From the NCBI RefSeq assembly GCF_022695595.1, contig NZ_CP074380.1, forward strand, positions 5,834,001 to 5,898,000: a stretch of DNA of 64,000 bases, read 5' to 3'. Of the stretch, positions 26,135-36,031 are shown piece by piece. Within the stretch, counting starts at the first letter, position 1. The number at the start of each line of letters is the position of its first letter. A program made the translations under genes and the position numbers. The notes beneath the pieces are model-generated. The model was not told the DNA's origin, did no database searches, and saw only the letters and a program-made list of their open reading frames with translations. Source of the stretch: Streptomyces sp. MST-110588. GTDB taxonomy: Bacteria > Actinomycetota > Actinomycetes > Streptomycetales > Streptomycetaceae.

Positions 26135-27352
26135 TCAGGCCAGGTCCGCCGCGCAGGAGCGGTCGTACGCCGCGCAGTCCACCGCACCGGGCGTACCGAC
26201 CCCCACCAGCGCGAAGTTGCGCAGACTGCGGGTGCCCGGCGTGAAGTAACCGGCGTGCCCCACGGCACCCTCGGCGGACAGCACCCGCGAGCCGAAGGCC
26301 GGACCGACCGGGTCGGCGCCGTGGCCGAGCCCGCCGACCTCCAGGTACGGAACGTCCTGGATCCAGTCGTCCGCGTCCCGCATCGCCCAGATCCGGGCCC
26401 GGCCACCCAGCGCGGCGGCGTTGTCCGCCCGCATCCCGGGGCTGCCCGCCACCGCGATGTCCGTGACGTTGGCCGGCAGCCCGCGGGCGGCCACCCCGCA
26501 CACCACGGACCCGTAGCTGTGGCAGAACAGCGAGACGCCGGTCGTCGTCGGCAGCGCGCGGACGAGCGCCTGGAGGCGCAGCGCACCGACCGCGGCGAGG
26601 TGCCCGGTCGCGGCCCCCATCCCGATTCCGGCGGGCGCGGTGTAGTCGGCCCAGGCGATCACGGCCGTACGGGCGTCGGGGCGTACGGCGCGCTCGGCGT
26701 CGTACAGCGAGCGCCCCATGCCCGACGGAGCGGACGTCGCCCGCACGGTGCGCTCGAAATTCCCCAGATTGGTGTCCACGCCGGGGACCACGACCGAGAC
26801 CCGGCGGGCGTGCGCAAGGTCCCCGAACACCTCCGCGGCCCGCCCGCCACCGGCCGGGTCGAAGGCGAGGATCTGCCGGTCCGGGGCCTTGAGCGAGTCG
26901 AAGCGGTGCGCCAGGCGGCGGGCGTCCTGCCGGCCGACCGGGGTGAGCCGCTGGTCGGTCGCCCGCCGCTGCGTGATGACGCGCGCCTGTTCCAGGGCGA
27001 TGCGGTTGGCGCGGTAGCGCAGCTCCACCGGGGCGCCGCCCGTGTTGCCGACCACCAGCGGGTAGCGGGCGGCCAGCGTGTCGCGGTCCGTACGGCTCAG
27101 GGAGGCGTAGAAGGCCGCTTGCACGCCGGGGGCGGCCTGCGGGTCGGGCAGCCGGCGCCCGTGGAAGGAGGCGTGTCTCCATGCTGCCCGCGCGGCACCC
27201 AGTGGGTCGCCGGTGTCCTTGGCGCCTCTGACGGCCGTCCAGCCGGTACAGGCGAGCATGACGAACACCACCAACAGAGCGAGGGCCATACGCCATGCGG
27301 TGGACTGCAGAAAGCTGAAGGGGGGAGCGCCGAGCCCCGGAAAGGAAGTCAC
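26135..27352 (-). CDS. alpha/beta hydrolase (DUF1023 family), paralogue
   Basis: About 405 aa from a GTG at 27352; an ATG at 27409 or an internal ATG at 27292 are alternatives, since no strong ribosome site is present. A hydrophobic N-terminal segment (MALALLVVFVMLACTGW) acts as signal or anchor. The nucleophile elbow FCHSYGSVVCGV and the late AVGHAGYFTPGTRSLRNFA match the copy at 20963-22129 almost motif for motif, so the two are ancient duplicates. Substrate unknown. Confidence 0.82.
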   Translation of the reverse strand: MTSFPGLGAPPFSFLQSTAWRMALALLVVFVMLACTGWTAVRGAKDTGDPLGAARAAWRHASFHGRRLPDPQAAPGVQAAFYASLSRTDRDTLAARYPLVVGNTGGAPVELRYRANRIALEQARVITQRRATDQRLTPVGRQDARRLAHRFDSLKAPDRQILAFDPAGGGRAAEVFGDLAHARRVSVVVPGVDTNLGNFERTVRATSAPSGMGRSLYDAERAVRPDARTAVIAWADYTAPAGIGMGAATGHLAAVGALRLQALVRALPTTTGVSLFCHSYGSVVCGVAARGLPANVTDIAVAGSPGMRADNAAALGGRARIWAMRDADDWIQDVPYLEVGGLGHGADPVGPAFGSRVLSAEGAVGHAGYFTPGTRSLRNFALVGVGTPGAVDCAAYDRSCAADLA

Positions 27353-27469
27353 CGCGGGCCACCCTAGGAGAAGACGAAGGGCACCTGCGCATCGCGTGAG
27401 TCTTATCACGTTTCAGGGCGGTCATTTGCGGTGGATCGGACACGTGTCGGCGTGGCGCAACGCTCAGAC

Positions 27470-27610
27470 GTGCGGAAACGGTCTCAGGAGGACACAGGAG
27501 GGCACAGGAGGACACACGGGAACACGCAAGATCTGGTGTGCTCATGAAGAGCCCCGAGCACCTGTAATCAGCCAAAGACGGCTGTAACCGGCCAAAGGCG
27601 GCCGGGCGGC
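27470..27610. repeat. short direct repeats between DUF1023 paralogue and TetR gene
   Basis: GGAGGACACA-type units repeat three times near 27487-27520. Two related 18-bp segments, CAGCCAAAGACGGCTG and CGGCCAAAGGCGGCCG (27569-27605), each form a short hairpin just after the TetR stop and may terminate its transcript. Confidence 0.5.
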
Positions 27611-28363
27611 TCATCGTCCGGTATGCCAGTCCTCCGCGATGGCCGGCCGGATGTGGTCGAGATACGTCGTCGTGAGCCGGCGGATCGACTCCATGCTGCA
27701 GTCCTGCCCCTCGCCCCACAGCTTCCCGGCGACCCGCATCACCCCGCTGAAAGCCGCGACCACCACCCGCGGCCTCGGGTCGGCTTCCACGTCCAGCCCC
27801 TCGCGCCGGGCGATCATGCAGGCGATCTGCTCCTCCAGCTCCGAGAAGCGGCGCAGATGCGCGGCGACCAGCGCCGGCGTCGACTCGATCATCCGGTACG
27901 AGCGCATGTGCAGCTCCAGGGGGATCACCGACTCGATCACGGCCGGGGCCCCGTCCCACACCTCCATCGCGGCGCATCGCAGCGCCTCAAGAGGGGCCTC
28001 GTCGGCGGGCCGGGCCCGCAGTTCCTCCAGGACGCGCTTGTCCACCATGTCGTGCACCGCGAAGACGACCTGCTCCTTGTTGGCGAAGTAGCGGAAGAAC
28101 GTCCGCTGGGAGACGTCGACGGCCTCCGCGATCTCGTCAACGGTCGTCTCTTCGTAACCCTGGCGCGTGAACAGCTCAAGGGCCGCGCGGACCAGGGCGT
28201 CACGGGTGCGCTGCTTTTTGCGCTCGCGCAGCCCGCCCGGCTGCTTGCCGGAACCGGTGCCGGTCCCGGCCTCGGGGCCAGGGCCGGATTCTTCCGGGGA
28301 TTCGGCCTCTTCGGAGCGGTCGAGGGCTTCCGGGGTCGCCGTACGCGGCGTCGGGCTCGCCAT
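27611..28363 (-). CDS. TetR family transcriptional regulator
   Basis: 250 aa, ATG at 28363. A 45-residue Pro/Glu/Gly-rich N-terminal arm precedes the HTH (TRDALVRAALELFTRQGYEETTVDEIAEAVDVSQRTFFRYFANKEQ, residues ~55-100), then a helical ligand-binding domain. Divergent from the DHA2 efflux pump, with a 115-bp shared region containing TGACAG/CTGTCA dyads, so it almost surely represses the pump and possibly itself. The inducer is presumably a pump substrate. Confidence 0.9.
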   Translation of the reverse strand: MASPTPRTATPEALDRSEEAESPEESGPGPEAGTGTGSGKQPGGLRERKKQRTRDALVRAALELFTRQGYEETTVDEIAEAVDVSQRTFFRYFANKEQVVFAVHDMVDKRVLEELRARPADEAPLEALRCAAMEVWDGAPAVIESVIPLELHMRSYRMIESTPALVAAHLRRFSELEEQIACMIARREGLDVEADPRPRVVVAAFSGVMRVAGKLWGEGQDCSMESIRRLTTTYLDHIRPAIAEDWHTGR

Positions 28364-28416
28364 CCTGCGCCGCCTTCCTGATTCATTGCCGCTGCTCAGA
28401 ATACCTGTGAGCGAAA

Positions 28417-28478
28417 TGACAGTTACCGACTCATGAATTGTTTTGTCAACTGTCAGTGGCTGACATTAGCCTCAAGGT
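28417..28478 (+). promoter_or_regulatory. promoter and TetR-type operator of the efflux pump
   Basis: TTGTCA (28443-28448) and TAGCCT (28467-28472) are 18 bp apart, and the predicted start falls on the ATG at 28479. The dyad TGTCAG-TGG-CTGACA (28451-28465) fills the spacer, an ideal repressor site. A further TGACAGTT (28417-28424) mirrors AACTGTCA (28448-28455). Confidence 0.6.
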
Positions 28479-30083
28479 ATGAGCTCTCAGACCCCGGTTG
28501 CCAACGCAGCGCCGGACCTTTCCGTACCGGAGCCCCGCAAGGGACTGCGGGGCCATCCGTGGCTGACCCTCTTCTCCGTCGCGATCGGCGTCATGATGGT
28601 CGCCCTCGACGGCACCATCGTCGCCATCGCCAACCCGGCCATCCAACAGGACCTCAAGGCGTCCCTCGCCGACGTCCAGTGGATAACCAACGGCTATCTG
28701 CTGGCCCTGGCCGTCTCCCTGATCACGGCCGGCAAGCTCGGTGACCGCTTCGGGCACCGCCAGACCTTCCTCATAGGTGTCGTCGGGTTCGCCGCCGCCT
28801 CCGGGGCCATCGGACTGTCCAGCGATGTCACGCTGGTCATCGTCTTCCGTGTGCTCCAGGGCATCTTCGGTGCCCTGCTGATGCCCGCCGCGCTGGGACT
28901 GCTGCGCGCGACCTTCCCGGCCGAGAAGCTCAACATGGCCATCGGCATCTGGGGCATGGTCATCGGTGCCTCCACCGCCGGCGGCCCGATCGTCGGCGGA
29001 CTGCTCGTCGAGCACGTCAACTGGCAGTCGGTCTTCTTCATCAACGTACCGGTGGGCATCCTCGCCCTCGTCCTGGGCCTGGTCATCCTCAAGGACCACC
29101 GCGCCGAGAACGCGCCGCGCTCCTTCGACATCCCGGGCATCGTGCTGCTCTCGGGAGCGATGTTCTGCCTCATCTGGGCCCTGATCAAGGCCGGCGAGTG
29201 GACCTGGGGCGACGCGAGGACCTGGGGCTTCCTCGGTGGCTCCGTGATGCTGTTCGTGCTGTTCGCCATCCTGGAGACCAAGGTCCGCGAGCCGCTCATC
29301 CCGCTGCGGATGTTCCGTTCGGTGCCGCTCACGGCCGGCACGATCCTGATGGTGCTGATGGCCTTCGCCTTCATGGGCGGCCTGTTCTTCGTCACCTTCT
29401 ACCTGCAGAACGTGCACGGCATGAGCCCGGTCGACAGCGGTCTGCACCTGCTGCCGCTCACCGCCATGATGATCGTCGCCTCACCCGTCGCCGGCGCGCT
29501 GATCACCAAGTTCGGTCCGCGCATCCCGCTGGTCGGCGGCATGATCTTCACCGCCGTCGCGATGTTCGGCATGACCACCCTGGCGACGGACACCGGCACG
29601 CTGCCGATGTCCGTCTGGTTCGCCCTCCTGGGCCTGGGCCTGGCGCCGGTGATGGTCGGCGCCACCGAGGTCATCGTCGGCAACGCCCCGCTGGAGCTGT
29701 CCGGTGTCGCCGGTGGCCTCCAGCAGGCCGCCATGCAGGTCGGCGGCAGCCTCGGTACGGCCGTGCTGGGCGCCGTGATGTCCAGCAAGGTCGGCTCGGA
29801 CCTCGCCGGCAACTGGACCAAGGCCGGGCTCCCGGGCGCGCCCGACCCCGCCCTGAAGGCCGCGGCCGAGCTGGGCCTGGTGCCGCCGCAGGTCGCCAAG
29901 GCGCCGCACATGACGCCGGACATCCTGTCCAGGATCAACAAGGCCGTCCACGAGACGTTCGTGTCGGGCATGGGCCTGGCCTTCTCCGTCGCCTGCGGGG
30001 TGGCGATCGTCGCGGCCCTCGTCGCGGTGTTCACCAAGCGCGGGAGCAACGCGGAGGCGGGCGCGGGCGTCGGCCACATCTGA
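28479..30083 (+). CDS. DHA2-family MFS efflux transporter (14 TM)
   Basis: 534 aa with 14 predicted membrane segments. Motif A GKLGDRFGHRQTF near 90, the DHA2 motif GVMMVALDGTIVAIANPAIQQDL in TM1 (Asp near 45), and motif C-like GPIVGGLLVEHVNWQSVFFINVPVG near 170. It belongs to the EmrB/QacA drug:proton antiporters, exporting hydrophobic or cationic compounds. No ribosome site is present and the predicted transcript begins at the ATG, suggesting a leaderless mRNA. Controlled by the divergent TetR protein. A 20-bp perfect hairpin follows at 30127-30172. Confidence 0.92.
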   Translation: MSSQTPVANAAPDLSVPEPRKGLRGHPWLTLFSVAIGVMMVALDGTIVAIANPAIQQDLKASLADVQWITNGYLLALAVSLITAGKLGDRFGHRQTFLIGVVGFAAASGAIGLSSDVTLVIVFRVLQGIFGALLMPAALGLLRATFPAEKLNMAIGIWGMVIGASTAGGPIVGGLLVEHVNWQSVFFINVPVGILALVLGLVILKDHRAENAPRSFDIPGIVLLSGAMFCLIWALIKAGEWTWGDARTWGFLGGSVMLFVLFAILETKVREPLIPLRMFRSVPLTAGTILMVLMAFAFMGGLFFVTFYLQNVHGMSPVDSGLHLLPLTAMMIVASPVAGALITKFGPRIPLVGGMIFTAVAMFGMTTLATDTGTLPMSVWFALLGLGLAPVMVGATEVIVGNAPLELSGVAGGLQQAAMQVGGSLGTAVLGAVMSSKVGSDLAGNWTKAGLPGAPDPALKAAAELGLVPPQVAKAPHMTPDILSRINKAVHETFVSGMGLAFSVACGVAIVAALVAVFTKRGSNAEAGAGVGHI

Positions 30084-30613
30084 CGCCCCCGCCCCGCCCC
30101 GCCGCTGCCCGACCGGCGGCTCCATCGGCGCGCGGCCGTCCGGAGGCTCACCCCTCCGGACGGCCGCGCGCCGTTTCGTATGCCGCTGCATCCGCTGCAT
30201 GAGCCGTCTGCCCTGATAGAGGCGTCAACCCGGCTCGAAACCAACCGGATCGACCGGCCCGTCACAGCCTTACGACAGCCCGGTCCGGTCCGGCCCGACT
30301 CTAGCCCGTCCGGGTGAATCCGGCACCGGGCGTACGGAGGCTGCGAGCGGGGCGTCGGCGGGCGCGGAACGCGGCCGGAAGCCGTTGCCCGCACGGCGGG
30401 CGGCGCCGGCGGCCCGCGCCCGCGGAAACGTCAACAATGGGCGAAAGCAATTCCTTTGGCGCGGCGGCGGGGGCCCGTCGCCTATCAGGGTGGGCCCTGC
30501 CGGGCGGGTCTTGGCAGGTGCGGCGCGCTCTCGCCAGGCTCGGTCCCGAACCCGCCGCGGGCAACCGCCCGCCCCGGGCCGACCTCGCCGAACTCCACGG
30601 GGGAGTGATTCCT
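30084..30613. other. intergenic region with terminator and inhibitor-gene promoter
   Basis: 530 bp. The first part holds the efflux-pump terminator (30127-30172). The remainder leads to the secreted inhibitor-like gene and has no supported ORF; the plus-strand frames open here lack coding character and join the real gene only at its GTG. Confidence 0.45.
30127..30172 (+). terminator. strong hairpin terminator after efflux pump
   Basis: A perfect 20-bp stem (30127-30146 with 30153-30172) with a 6-nt loop CTCACC, followed by GTTTCGT. It lies 44 bp after the pump stop. Confidence 0.85.
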
Positions 30614-31075
30614 GTGCGTACGTCCCACCTCACCGCACTCGTCGCCGGCACCGCGGCACTGGCCGCCGGAGCGCTCGCCGGTCCACCCGCGCACGCCACA
30701 CCACCCACGGGTGCCACGGCACCCGCGCACGCCACGGCACCCGCGCATGCCACGGCACCCGCGCATGCGGGGCCGCCCGGCCGTCGCGGTCCCGCCTCCG
30801 GCGACTGCGCGACCGGTCAGTTCTGCCTGTGGACCGCCGCGGACTTCGGCGGCACCCGGCGTACGTACGAACTGTCCGACACCGACATCGAGAGCTGCGT
30901 CCCGCTCACCGCCGGACCCGCGGCCTCCTTCGCCAACCGCACCGGACGGCCGGTCACCACCTACCAGAGCGCGGAGTGCGCCGAGACCGGGGAGTTCGAC
31001 ACCTATCCCGGCGGAGGCAGTTGGGTGCCCCAGTCCCCGTACCAGGTAAGGGCGTTCAAGGTCTGGGAGAGCTGA
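30614..31075 (+). CDS. secreted peptidase inhibitor family I36-like protein
   Basis: 153 aa from a GTG at 30614 with GGGAG at 30601-30605. A signal peptide (to about residue 28, A-H-A cut) is followed by three six-residue ATAPAH repeats encoded by 18-bp DNA repeats near 30715-30770. The mature domain SGDCATGQFCLWTAADFGG, with Cys pairs and the F-C-L-W-x5-G-G pattern, fits inhibitor family I36 (SMPI-like), beta-crystallin-like folds that block metalloproteases. Inhibitory function is inferred; many homologues are untested. Confidence 0.75.
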   Translation: MRTSHLTALVAGTAALAAGALAGPPAHATPPTGATAPAHATAPAHATAPAHAGPPGRRGPASGDCATGQFCLWTAADFGGTRRTYELSDTDIESCVPLTAGPAASFANRTGRPVTTYQSAECAETGEFDTYPGGGSWVPQSPYQVRAFKVWES

Positions 31076-31292
31076 GAGGAGGTGCCCGCCCCGCCCGTAC
31101 CTCAGGACGGGAAGGAGCCGCGACCGCGACCACGGCGGCGAAACCGAACCGGTGGCCCCGGCAGCCGTAGCGGAAAACGCCGTGTCCCCGACCGGTGAAC
31201 CGGCCGGGGACACGGCGTACAGAAACCGCGTGGACCCGTCGTACGGCGGGCGGACAAGGCGCCGCCCCGCACGTCAGCGCGTCAGTGGCGCG

Positions 31293-34025
31293 TCAGGCGT
31301 CGCCGCCCGCCTCGCCGGCCTCCGCCGCCGCGACGTCCAGCAACTGGTACCGGTCGATGGCCTGCTTGAGCAGCGAGCGGTCGACCTTGCCCTCCTTGGC
31401 GAGTTCGGTGAGCACGCTGAGGACGATGGACTGCGCGTCGATGTGGAAGAAGCGACGAGCCGCGCCACGGGTGTCGGCGAAGCCGAAGCCGTCGGCGCCC
31501 AGCGACTGGTAGGTGCCCGGCACCCAGCGCGCGATCTGGTCCGGAACCGCACGCATCCAGTCCGAAACGGCCACCTTCGGGCCCTCGACGCCCTGGAGCT
31601 TGCGCGTCACGTAAGGAACGCGCTGCTCCTCCTCCGGGTGGAGCAGGTTGTGCTCCTCGGCCTCCACCGCGTCGCGGCGCAGCTCGTTCCAGGAGGTCGC
31701 CGACCAGACGTCCGCCTTGACGTCCCACTCGTCCGCCAGGATCTGCTGGGCCTCCAGCGCCCACGGCACCGCCACGCCCGAGGCCAGGATCTGGGCCTTG
31801 TGCCGGCCCTTCTCGCCTGCCTTGAGGTGGTACAGGCCCTTGAGGATGCCCTCGGTGTCCACGCCCGCCGGCTCGGCCGGGTGCTGGATCGGCTCGTTGT
31901 AGACGGTGAGGTAGTAGAAGACGTCCTCGCTGTCCTCGCCGTACATCCGGCGCAGACCGTCCTTGACGATGTGTGCGATCTCGTACCCGTAGGCCGGGTC
32001 GTAGGCCACACACGCCGGGTTGGTCGAGGCGAGCAACTGGGAGTGGCCGTCCGCGTGCTGGAGACCCTCACCGGTCAGAGTCGTACGGCCCGCGGTCGCA
32101 CCCAGCACGAAGCCGCGCGCGAGCTGGTCGGCCATCTGCCAGAACTGGTCACCGGTCCGCTGGAACCCGAACATCGAGTAGAAGACGTAGACCGGGATCA
32201 GCGGCTCGCCGTGCGTGGCGTAGGCCGAGCCGGCGGCGATCAGCGAGGCGGTGCAGCCGGCCTCGGAGATGCCGTCGTGCAGCATCTGGCCGGTCGGCGA
32301 CTCCTTGTAGGCCAGCAGCAGGTCGCGGTCCACGGACTCGTACGCCTGGCCCAGCGGGTTGTAGATCTTCGCCGACGGGAAGAACGCGTCCATGCCGAAG
32401 GTGCGGTACTCGTCGGGCGCGATCAGCACGAACCGCTTGCCGATCTCCTTGTCCCGCATGAGGTCCTTGAGCACACGGACGAACGCCATGGTCGTGGCGA
32501 TCTTCTGCTGGCCCGAGCCCTTCTTGGCACCCGCGTACGTCTTGTCGTCCGGCATCTGCAGCGGCTTGCTGCGCACGACACGGGTCGGCACGTAACCGCC
32601 CAGCGCCTTGCGGCGGTCGTGCATGTACTGGATCTCTTCGGAGTCGCGGCCCGGGTGGTAGTACGGCGGCAGGCCGTCCTCCAGCTCCTTGTCCGCGATC
32701 GGCAGGTGCAGCCGGTCGCGGAAGCGCTTGAGGTCCTCGACCGTCAGCTTCTTCATCTGGTGGGTCGCGTTGCGGCCCTCGAAGTTCGGGCCGAGCGTCC
32801 AGCCCTTGACGGTCTGCGCCAGGATCACGGTCGGCTGGCCCTTGTGCGCCTTGGCCGCCGCGTACGCCGCGTAGATCTTCTTGTGGTCGTGACCGCCGCG
32901 GCCCAGGTGCTGGATCTGCTGGTCGGTCATGTTCTCGACCATCGCGCGCAGGCGGTGGTCGTCACCGAAGAAGTGCTCACGGATGTACGCGCCGGACTCG
33001 GTGGCGTACGTCTGGAACTGACCGTCCGGCGTGCTGTTGAGCTTGTTGACCAGGATGCCGTCGCGGTCCTGGGCGAGCAGCGGGTCCCAGCTACGGTCCC
33101 AGACCAGCTTGATGACGTTCCAGCCGGCACCACGGAACTGCGACTCCAGCTCCTGCATGATCTTGCCGTTGCCGCGGACCGGACCGTCCAGGCGCTGCAG
33201 GTTGCAGTTGACGACGAAGGTGAGGTTGTCCAGGCCCTCACGAGCGGCAAGGGAGAGCTGGCCGAGCGACTCGGGCTCGTCCATCTCGCCGTCACCGAGG
33301 TAGGCCCACACATGCGACTTGGAGGTGTCGGCGATGCCGCGCGCCTCCATGTAGCGGTTCATCCGCGCCTGGTAGATCGCGCCCAGGGGGCCCAGGCCCA
33401 TCGAGACGGTCGGGAACTCCCAGAAGTCCGGCATCAGCCGCGGGTGCGGGTAGCTGGACAGGCCGTAGGGGGCCTTGGACTTCTCCTGGCGGAAGGCGTC
33501 GAGCTGGCTCTCGTTCAGCCGGTCGAGCAGGAAGGCGCGGGCGTACACACCGGGGGAGGCGTGGCCCTGGAAGAAGATCTGGTCGCCGCCGTCGCCCTCG
33601 TCCTTGCCCCGGAAGAAGTGGTTGAAGCCCACGTCGTACAGGGAGGCCGAAGAGGCGAAGGTGGCGATGTGACCGCCGACGCCGATGCCGGGGCGCTGGG
33701 CCCGGGAGACCATGACGGCCGCGTTCCACCGGGTCGCGTTCAGGATCTTGCGCTCGATCTCCTCGTTGCCGGGGAAGAACGGCTCGTCCTTGGTCGCGAT
33801 GGTGTTCACGTAGTCCGTGCTGCGCATCTCGGGCACGGCCACGCGCTTCTCGCGGGCTCGCTCGATCAGGCGCAGCATGAGGTAGCGGGCACGTTCCCGG
33901 CCTCGCTCATCGACGGCTGCGTCGAGCGAGTCGAGCCATTCCTGGGTCTCTTCGGGATCGAAGTCCGGGACCTGGCTGGGAAGGCCGCCAATGATGATCG
34001 GGTTGCGATCGGATCCGGAAGCCAC
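31293..34025 (-). CDS. aceE: pyruvate dehydrogenase E1 component, homodimeric type
   Basis: 910 aa from a GTG at 34025 ([18 protein letters not shown]), with AAGGA well placed upstream; an open frame to 34094 adds 23 residues without a site. E1 decarboxylates pyruvate with thiamine diphosphate and passes the acetyl group to lipoyl-E2. The ThDP/Mg motif is [15 protein letters not shown], ending ~30 residues on in [11 protein letters not shown]. The C-terminal transketolase-like half has [15 protein letters not shown] and [15 protein letters not shown]. Length and layout are standard for the GC-rich actinobacterial AceE. No E2 or E3 gene is adjacent, as usual in Streptomyces. Confidence 0.95.
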   Translation of the reverse strand: MASGSDRNPIIIGGLPSQVPDFDPEETQEWLDSLDAAVDERGRERARYLMLRLIERAREKRVAVPEMRSTDYVNTIATKDEPFFPGNEEIERKILNATRWNAAVMVSRAQRPGIGVGGHIATFASSASLYDVGFNHFFRGKDEGDGGDQIFFQGHASPGVYARAFLLDRLNESQLDAFRQEKSKAPYGLSSYPHPRLMPDFWEFPTVSMGLGPLGAIYQARMNRYMEARGIADTSKSHVWAYLGDGEMDEPESLGQLSLAAREGLDNLTFVVNCNLQRLDGPVRGNGKIMQELESQFRGAGWNVIKLVWDRSWDPLLAQDRDGILVNKLNSTPDGQFQTYATESGAYIREHFFGDDHRLRAMVENMTDQQIQHLGRGGHDHKKIYAAYAAAKAHKGQPTVILAQTVKGWTLGPNFEGRNATHQMKKLTVEDLKRFRDRLHLPIADKELEDGLPPYYHPGRDSEEIQYMHDRRKALGGYVPTRVVRSKPLQMPDDKTYAGAKKGSGQQKIATTMAFVRVLKDLMRDKEIGKRFVLIAPDEYRTFGMDAFFPSAKIYNPLGQAYESVDRDLLLAYKESPTGQMLHDGISEAGCTASLIAAGSAYATHGEPLIPVYVFYSMFGFQRTGDQFWQMADQLARGFVLGATAGRTTLTGEGLQHADGHSQLLASTNPACVAYDPAYGYEIAHIVKDGLRRMYGEDSEDVFYYLTVYNEPIQHPAEPAGVDTEGILKGLYHLKAGEKGRHKAQILASGVAVPWALEAQQILADEWDVKADVWSATSWNELRRDAVEAEEHNLLHPEEEQRVPYVTRKLQGVEGPKVAVSDWMRAVPDQIARWVPGTYQSLGADGFGFADTRGAARRFFHIDAQSIVLSVLTELAKEGKVDRSLLKQAIDRYQLLDVAAAEAGEAGGDA

Positions 34026-34495
34026 GCTGTTCCTTCGCTGTTCGGTAATGCTCTGCCTTGGTGTCGCGCCGTCTTCCATCGTGTACCGAGTCACCGGGCT
34101 ACGTCATCTCTACCGGTGGGTAACCACCCCCTAAGAGACGGGCGCTGAAAAGGCCGATTTCTCAGGTCGGCCAAATCGCAACCATACGCCCATGTCGAAT
34201 GTGCTTGGCGTACGGCTGTGCGATCACCGAAAGCCTCTACAGGGCTGCCACGGCCCCCCAAAGGGCCCAGTCGCGCGCGACTACCCCACAAACCCGACAG
34301 ATCGCTGTGGTGTGAATCACTTCCGGCTGCCCCGATGGAGTCGTAGTTGCGGCGAGACGGCGGTAAACGTCACCGTTTCGACGGTCTCGGCCGCCGGGTA
34401 CTTGCGCGATCCGCCCTGCCCGTGTGGACTACGCCCAATGCCCCGCGCACGCGCGGGGTCAAAGGCATTTTCCGAAACATGACAGGAGGCAATCC
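34026..34495. other. divergent region between aceE and DUF3052 gene
   Basis: 470 bp with promoters expected in both directions. GGCCGA/TCGGCC (near 34161-34182) and the hairpin CCCCGCG-CACG-CGCGGGG (34441-34458), close before the DUF3052 start, are the visible structures. No ORF is supported. Confidence 0.5.
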
Positions 34496-34927
34496 GTGAG
34501 CGCGACCGCGGACCACGCGGAGGAGCGGACCAACCCTGCCGCCAGGCTGGGGTTCGAGCCCGGGCAGGTGGTCCAGGAGATCGGCTACGACGACGACGTC
34601 GAGCAGGATTTCCGCGAAGGTATTGAGGCCGTGACCGGCCAGGATCTCGTCGACGAGGACTACGACGACGTGGCCGACGTCGTCGTGCTGTGGTTCCGGG
34701 ACGACGACGGCGACCTTACGGACGCGCTGGTGGACGCCATCGGTCTGATCGACGAGGGCGCCCCTGTCTGGCTGATGACTCCGAAGACCGGACGCGACGG
34801 TTACATCGAACCGAGCGACATCAACGAGGCCGCGCGGACCGCCGGCCTGACCCAGACCAAGAGCATCAACGCGGGCAAGGACTGGACCGGCAGCCGCCTG
34901 GTCACGCCGAAGTCCGTCAAGCGCTGA
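34496..34927 (+). CDS. DUF3052 domain-containing protein
   Basis: 143 aa from a GTG at 34496 with CAGGAGG at 34483-34489. Acidic small protein matching actinobacterial DUF3052: ARLGFEPGQVVQEIGYDDDVEQDFREGIE, then VVVLWFRDDDGDLTDALVDAI, ending TGSRLVTPKSVKR. Conserved in Streptomyces beside aceE; function unknown. The proximity is divergent, so linkage to pyruvate metabolism is only positional. Confidence 0.9.
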   Translation: MSATADHAEERTNPAARLGFEPGQVVQEIGYDDDVEQDFREGIEAVTGQDLVDEDYDDVADVVVLWFRDDDGDLTDALVDAIGLIDEGAPVWLMTPKTGRDGYIEPSDINEAARTAGLTQTKSINAGKDWTGSRLVTPKSVKR

Positions 34928-35223
34928 ATCGCGGCGCCCAGGGCCCCGGCGCCCGGGGGCTCAGGCCCCCCGGCCCCGGGGCCCGGCGGCCGTGCCCGCA
35001 CGAGCCGGCCGCGCCGTGCGGAGTCGGCCGTGTCCTTGAGGGCCGGCCGCGCTCTTGCGGAGCCACCTGTGTCCGGGCGGGTCGGCCGGGTGCGTACGGA
35101 CGTCTCTTCCGGCCCGGTTCCGGAGGGGAGCTCGGGGGCGTACGGAGGGGCGCCCGGCGCGCGCCGCACGGCGCGTAGGGTTGGGGTGCATCTGTTGAGC
35201 GAGAGCGGAAGGGAAGCACCCCC

Positions 35224-35682
35224 ATGGCGATCGAGGTCGGCACGAAGGCTCCGGATTTCGAGCTGAAGAACCAGCACGGCGAGCTGGTCAAGCTCTCCGA
35301 CTTCCGGGGCGAGAAGGCCGTCGTGCTCCTCTTCTACCCCTTCGCCTTCACCGGCGTGTGCACCGGCGAACTGTGCGCGCTCCGTGACGAGCTGCCCAAG
35401 TTCGTCAACGACGACGTACAGCTTCTGGCCGTCTCCAACGACTCGCCGTTCTCCCTGCGGATCTTCGCCGAGCAGGAGGGCCTGGACTACCCGCTGCTGT
35501 CGGACTTCTGGCCGCACGGCGCGGTGTCGCGGGCGTACGGCGTCTTCGACGAGGAAAAGGGCTGCGCGGTGCGCGGCACCTTCATCATCGACAAGGAGGG
35601 CGTGGTCCGCTGGACGGTCGTCAACGGCCTGCCCGACGCACGTGACCTCAACGAATACGTGAAGGCACTGCAGAACCTCTGA
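35224..35682 (+). CDS. AhpE-like peroxiredoxin
   Basis: 152 aa, ATG at 35224, with AAGGGAAG upstream. Thioredoxin-fold peroxidase: APDFELKNQHGE, then FYPFAFTGVCTGELCALRD, with the peroxidatic Cys in TGVC near residue 46 and a second Cys five residues on. The Arg of the active site lies in GCAVRGTFIID. It reduces peroxides and peroxynitrite, probably with mycothiol/mycoredoxin partners as known for actinobacterial AhpE. Stand-alone gene; a large hairpin follows at 35712-35755. Confidence 0.92.
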   Translation: MAIEVGTKAPDFELKNQHGELVKLSDFRGEKAVVLLFYPFAFTGVCTGELCALRDELPKFVNDDVQLLAVSNDSPFSLRIFAEQEGLDYPLLSDFWPHGAVSRAYGVFDEEKGCAVRGTFIIDKEGVVRWTVVNGLPDARDLNEYVKALQNL

Positions 35683-35711
35683 AACCGCGGAGCGCCTTCA
35701 TCCCCCTGAGT

Positions 35712-35755
35712 CCGCGGGACCGAACCCGCTCCCGGGAGCGGGGCCGGTCCCGCGG
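35712..35755 (+). terminator. hairpin terminator after peroxiredoxin
   Basis: An outer 11-bp stem (35712-35722 with 35745-35755) encloses the inner palindrome CCCGCTCCC/GGGAGCGGG. It lies 30 bp after the stop codon. Confidence 0.75.
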
Positions 35756-35953
35756 GATCGAACGCCGGCCGCGCGGGGCCGGTCCACGGAGCGCCTGCGC
35801 GTTCAACGCCTGCGCATTCATGGAACGCGCGGAACCCGTGGAACGCGCGGAACCTGTGAAGTGACCGGTTTTCCGTGGCGCTCCGGACGGGCCGGTCGCG
35901 CGGATGTCCGACATCCGCCGCCGGTATCTGTAATCGGTGGGAACCGGTCACTA

Positions 35954-35971
35954 GGATCAAATCGTTGATCC
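35954..35971 (+). promoter_or_regulatory. 18-bp palindrome upstream of terD
   Basis: GGATCAA-ATCG-TTGATCC is a perfect inverted repeat, AT-richer than its surroundings, 60 bp before the GTG of the first terD gene. It may be an operator or overlap the promoter. No regulator gene is adjacent. Confidence 0.45.
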
Positions 35972-36031
35972 GATGCCATGCACGATGGGGGCGCAAAGCT
36001 TTACGTACCCCTCGAATCTATGGGAGGACTC

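Larger units (their letters stand above)
35683..36031. other. intergenic region before ter genes
   Basis: 349 bp. It holds a terminator (35712-35755), a near-perfect tandem of GGAACGCGCGGAACCYGT (about 35821-35856), and the palindrome at 35954-35971 close to the first terD start. No gene is supported. Confidence 0.5.
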
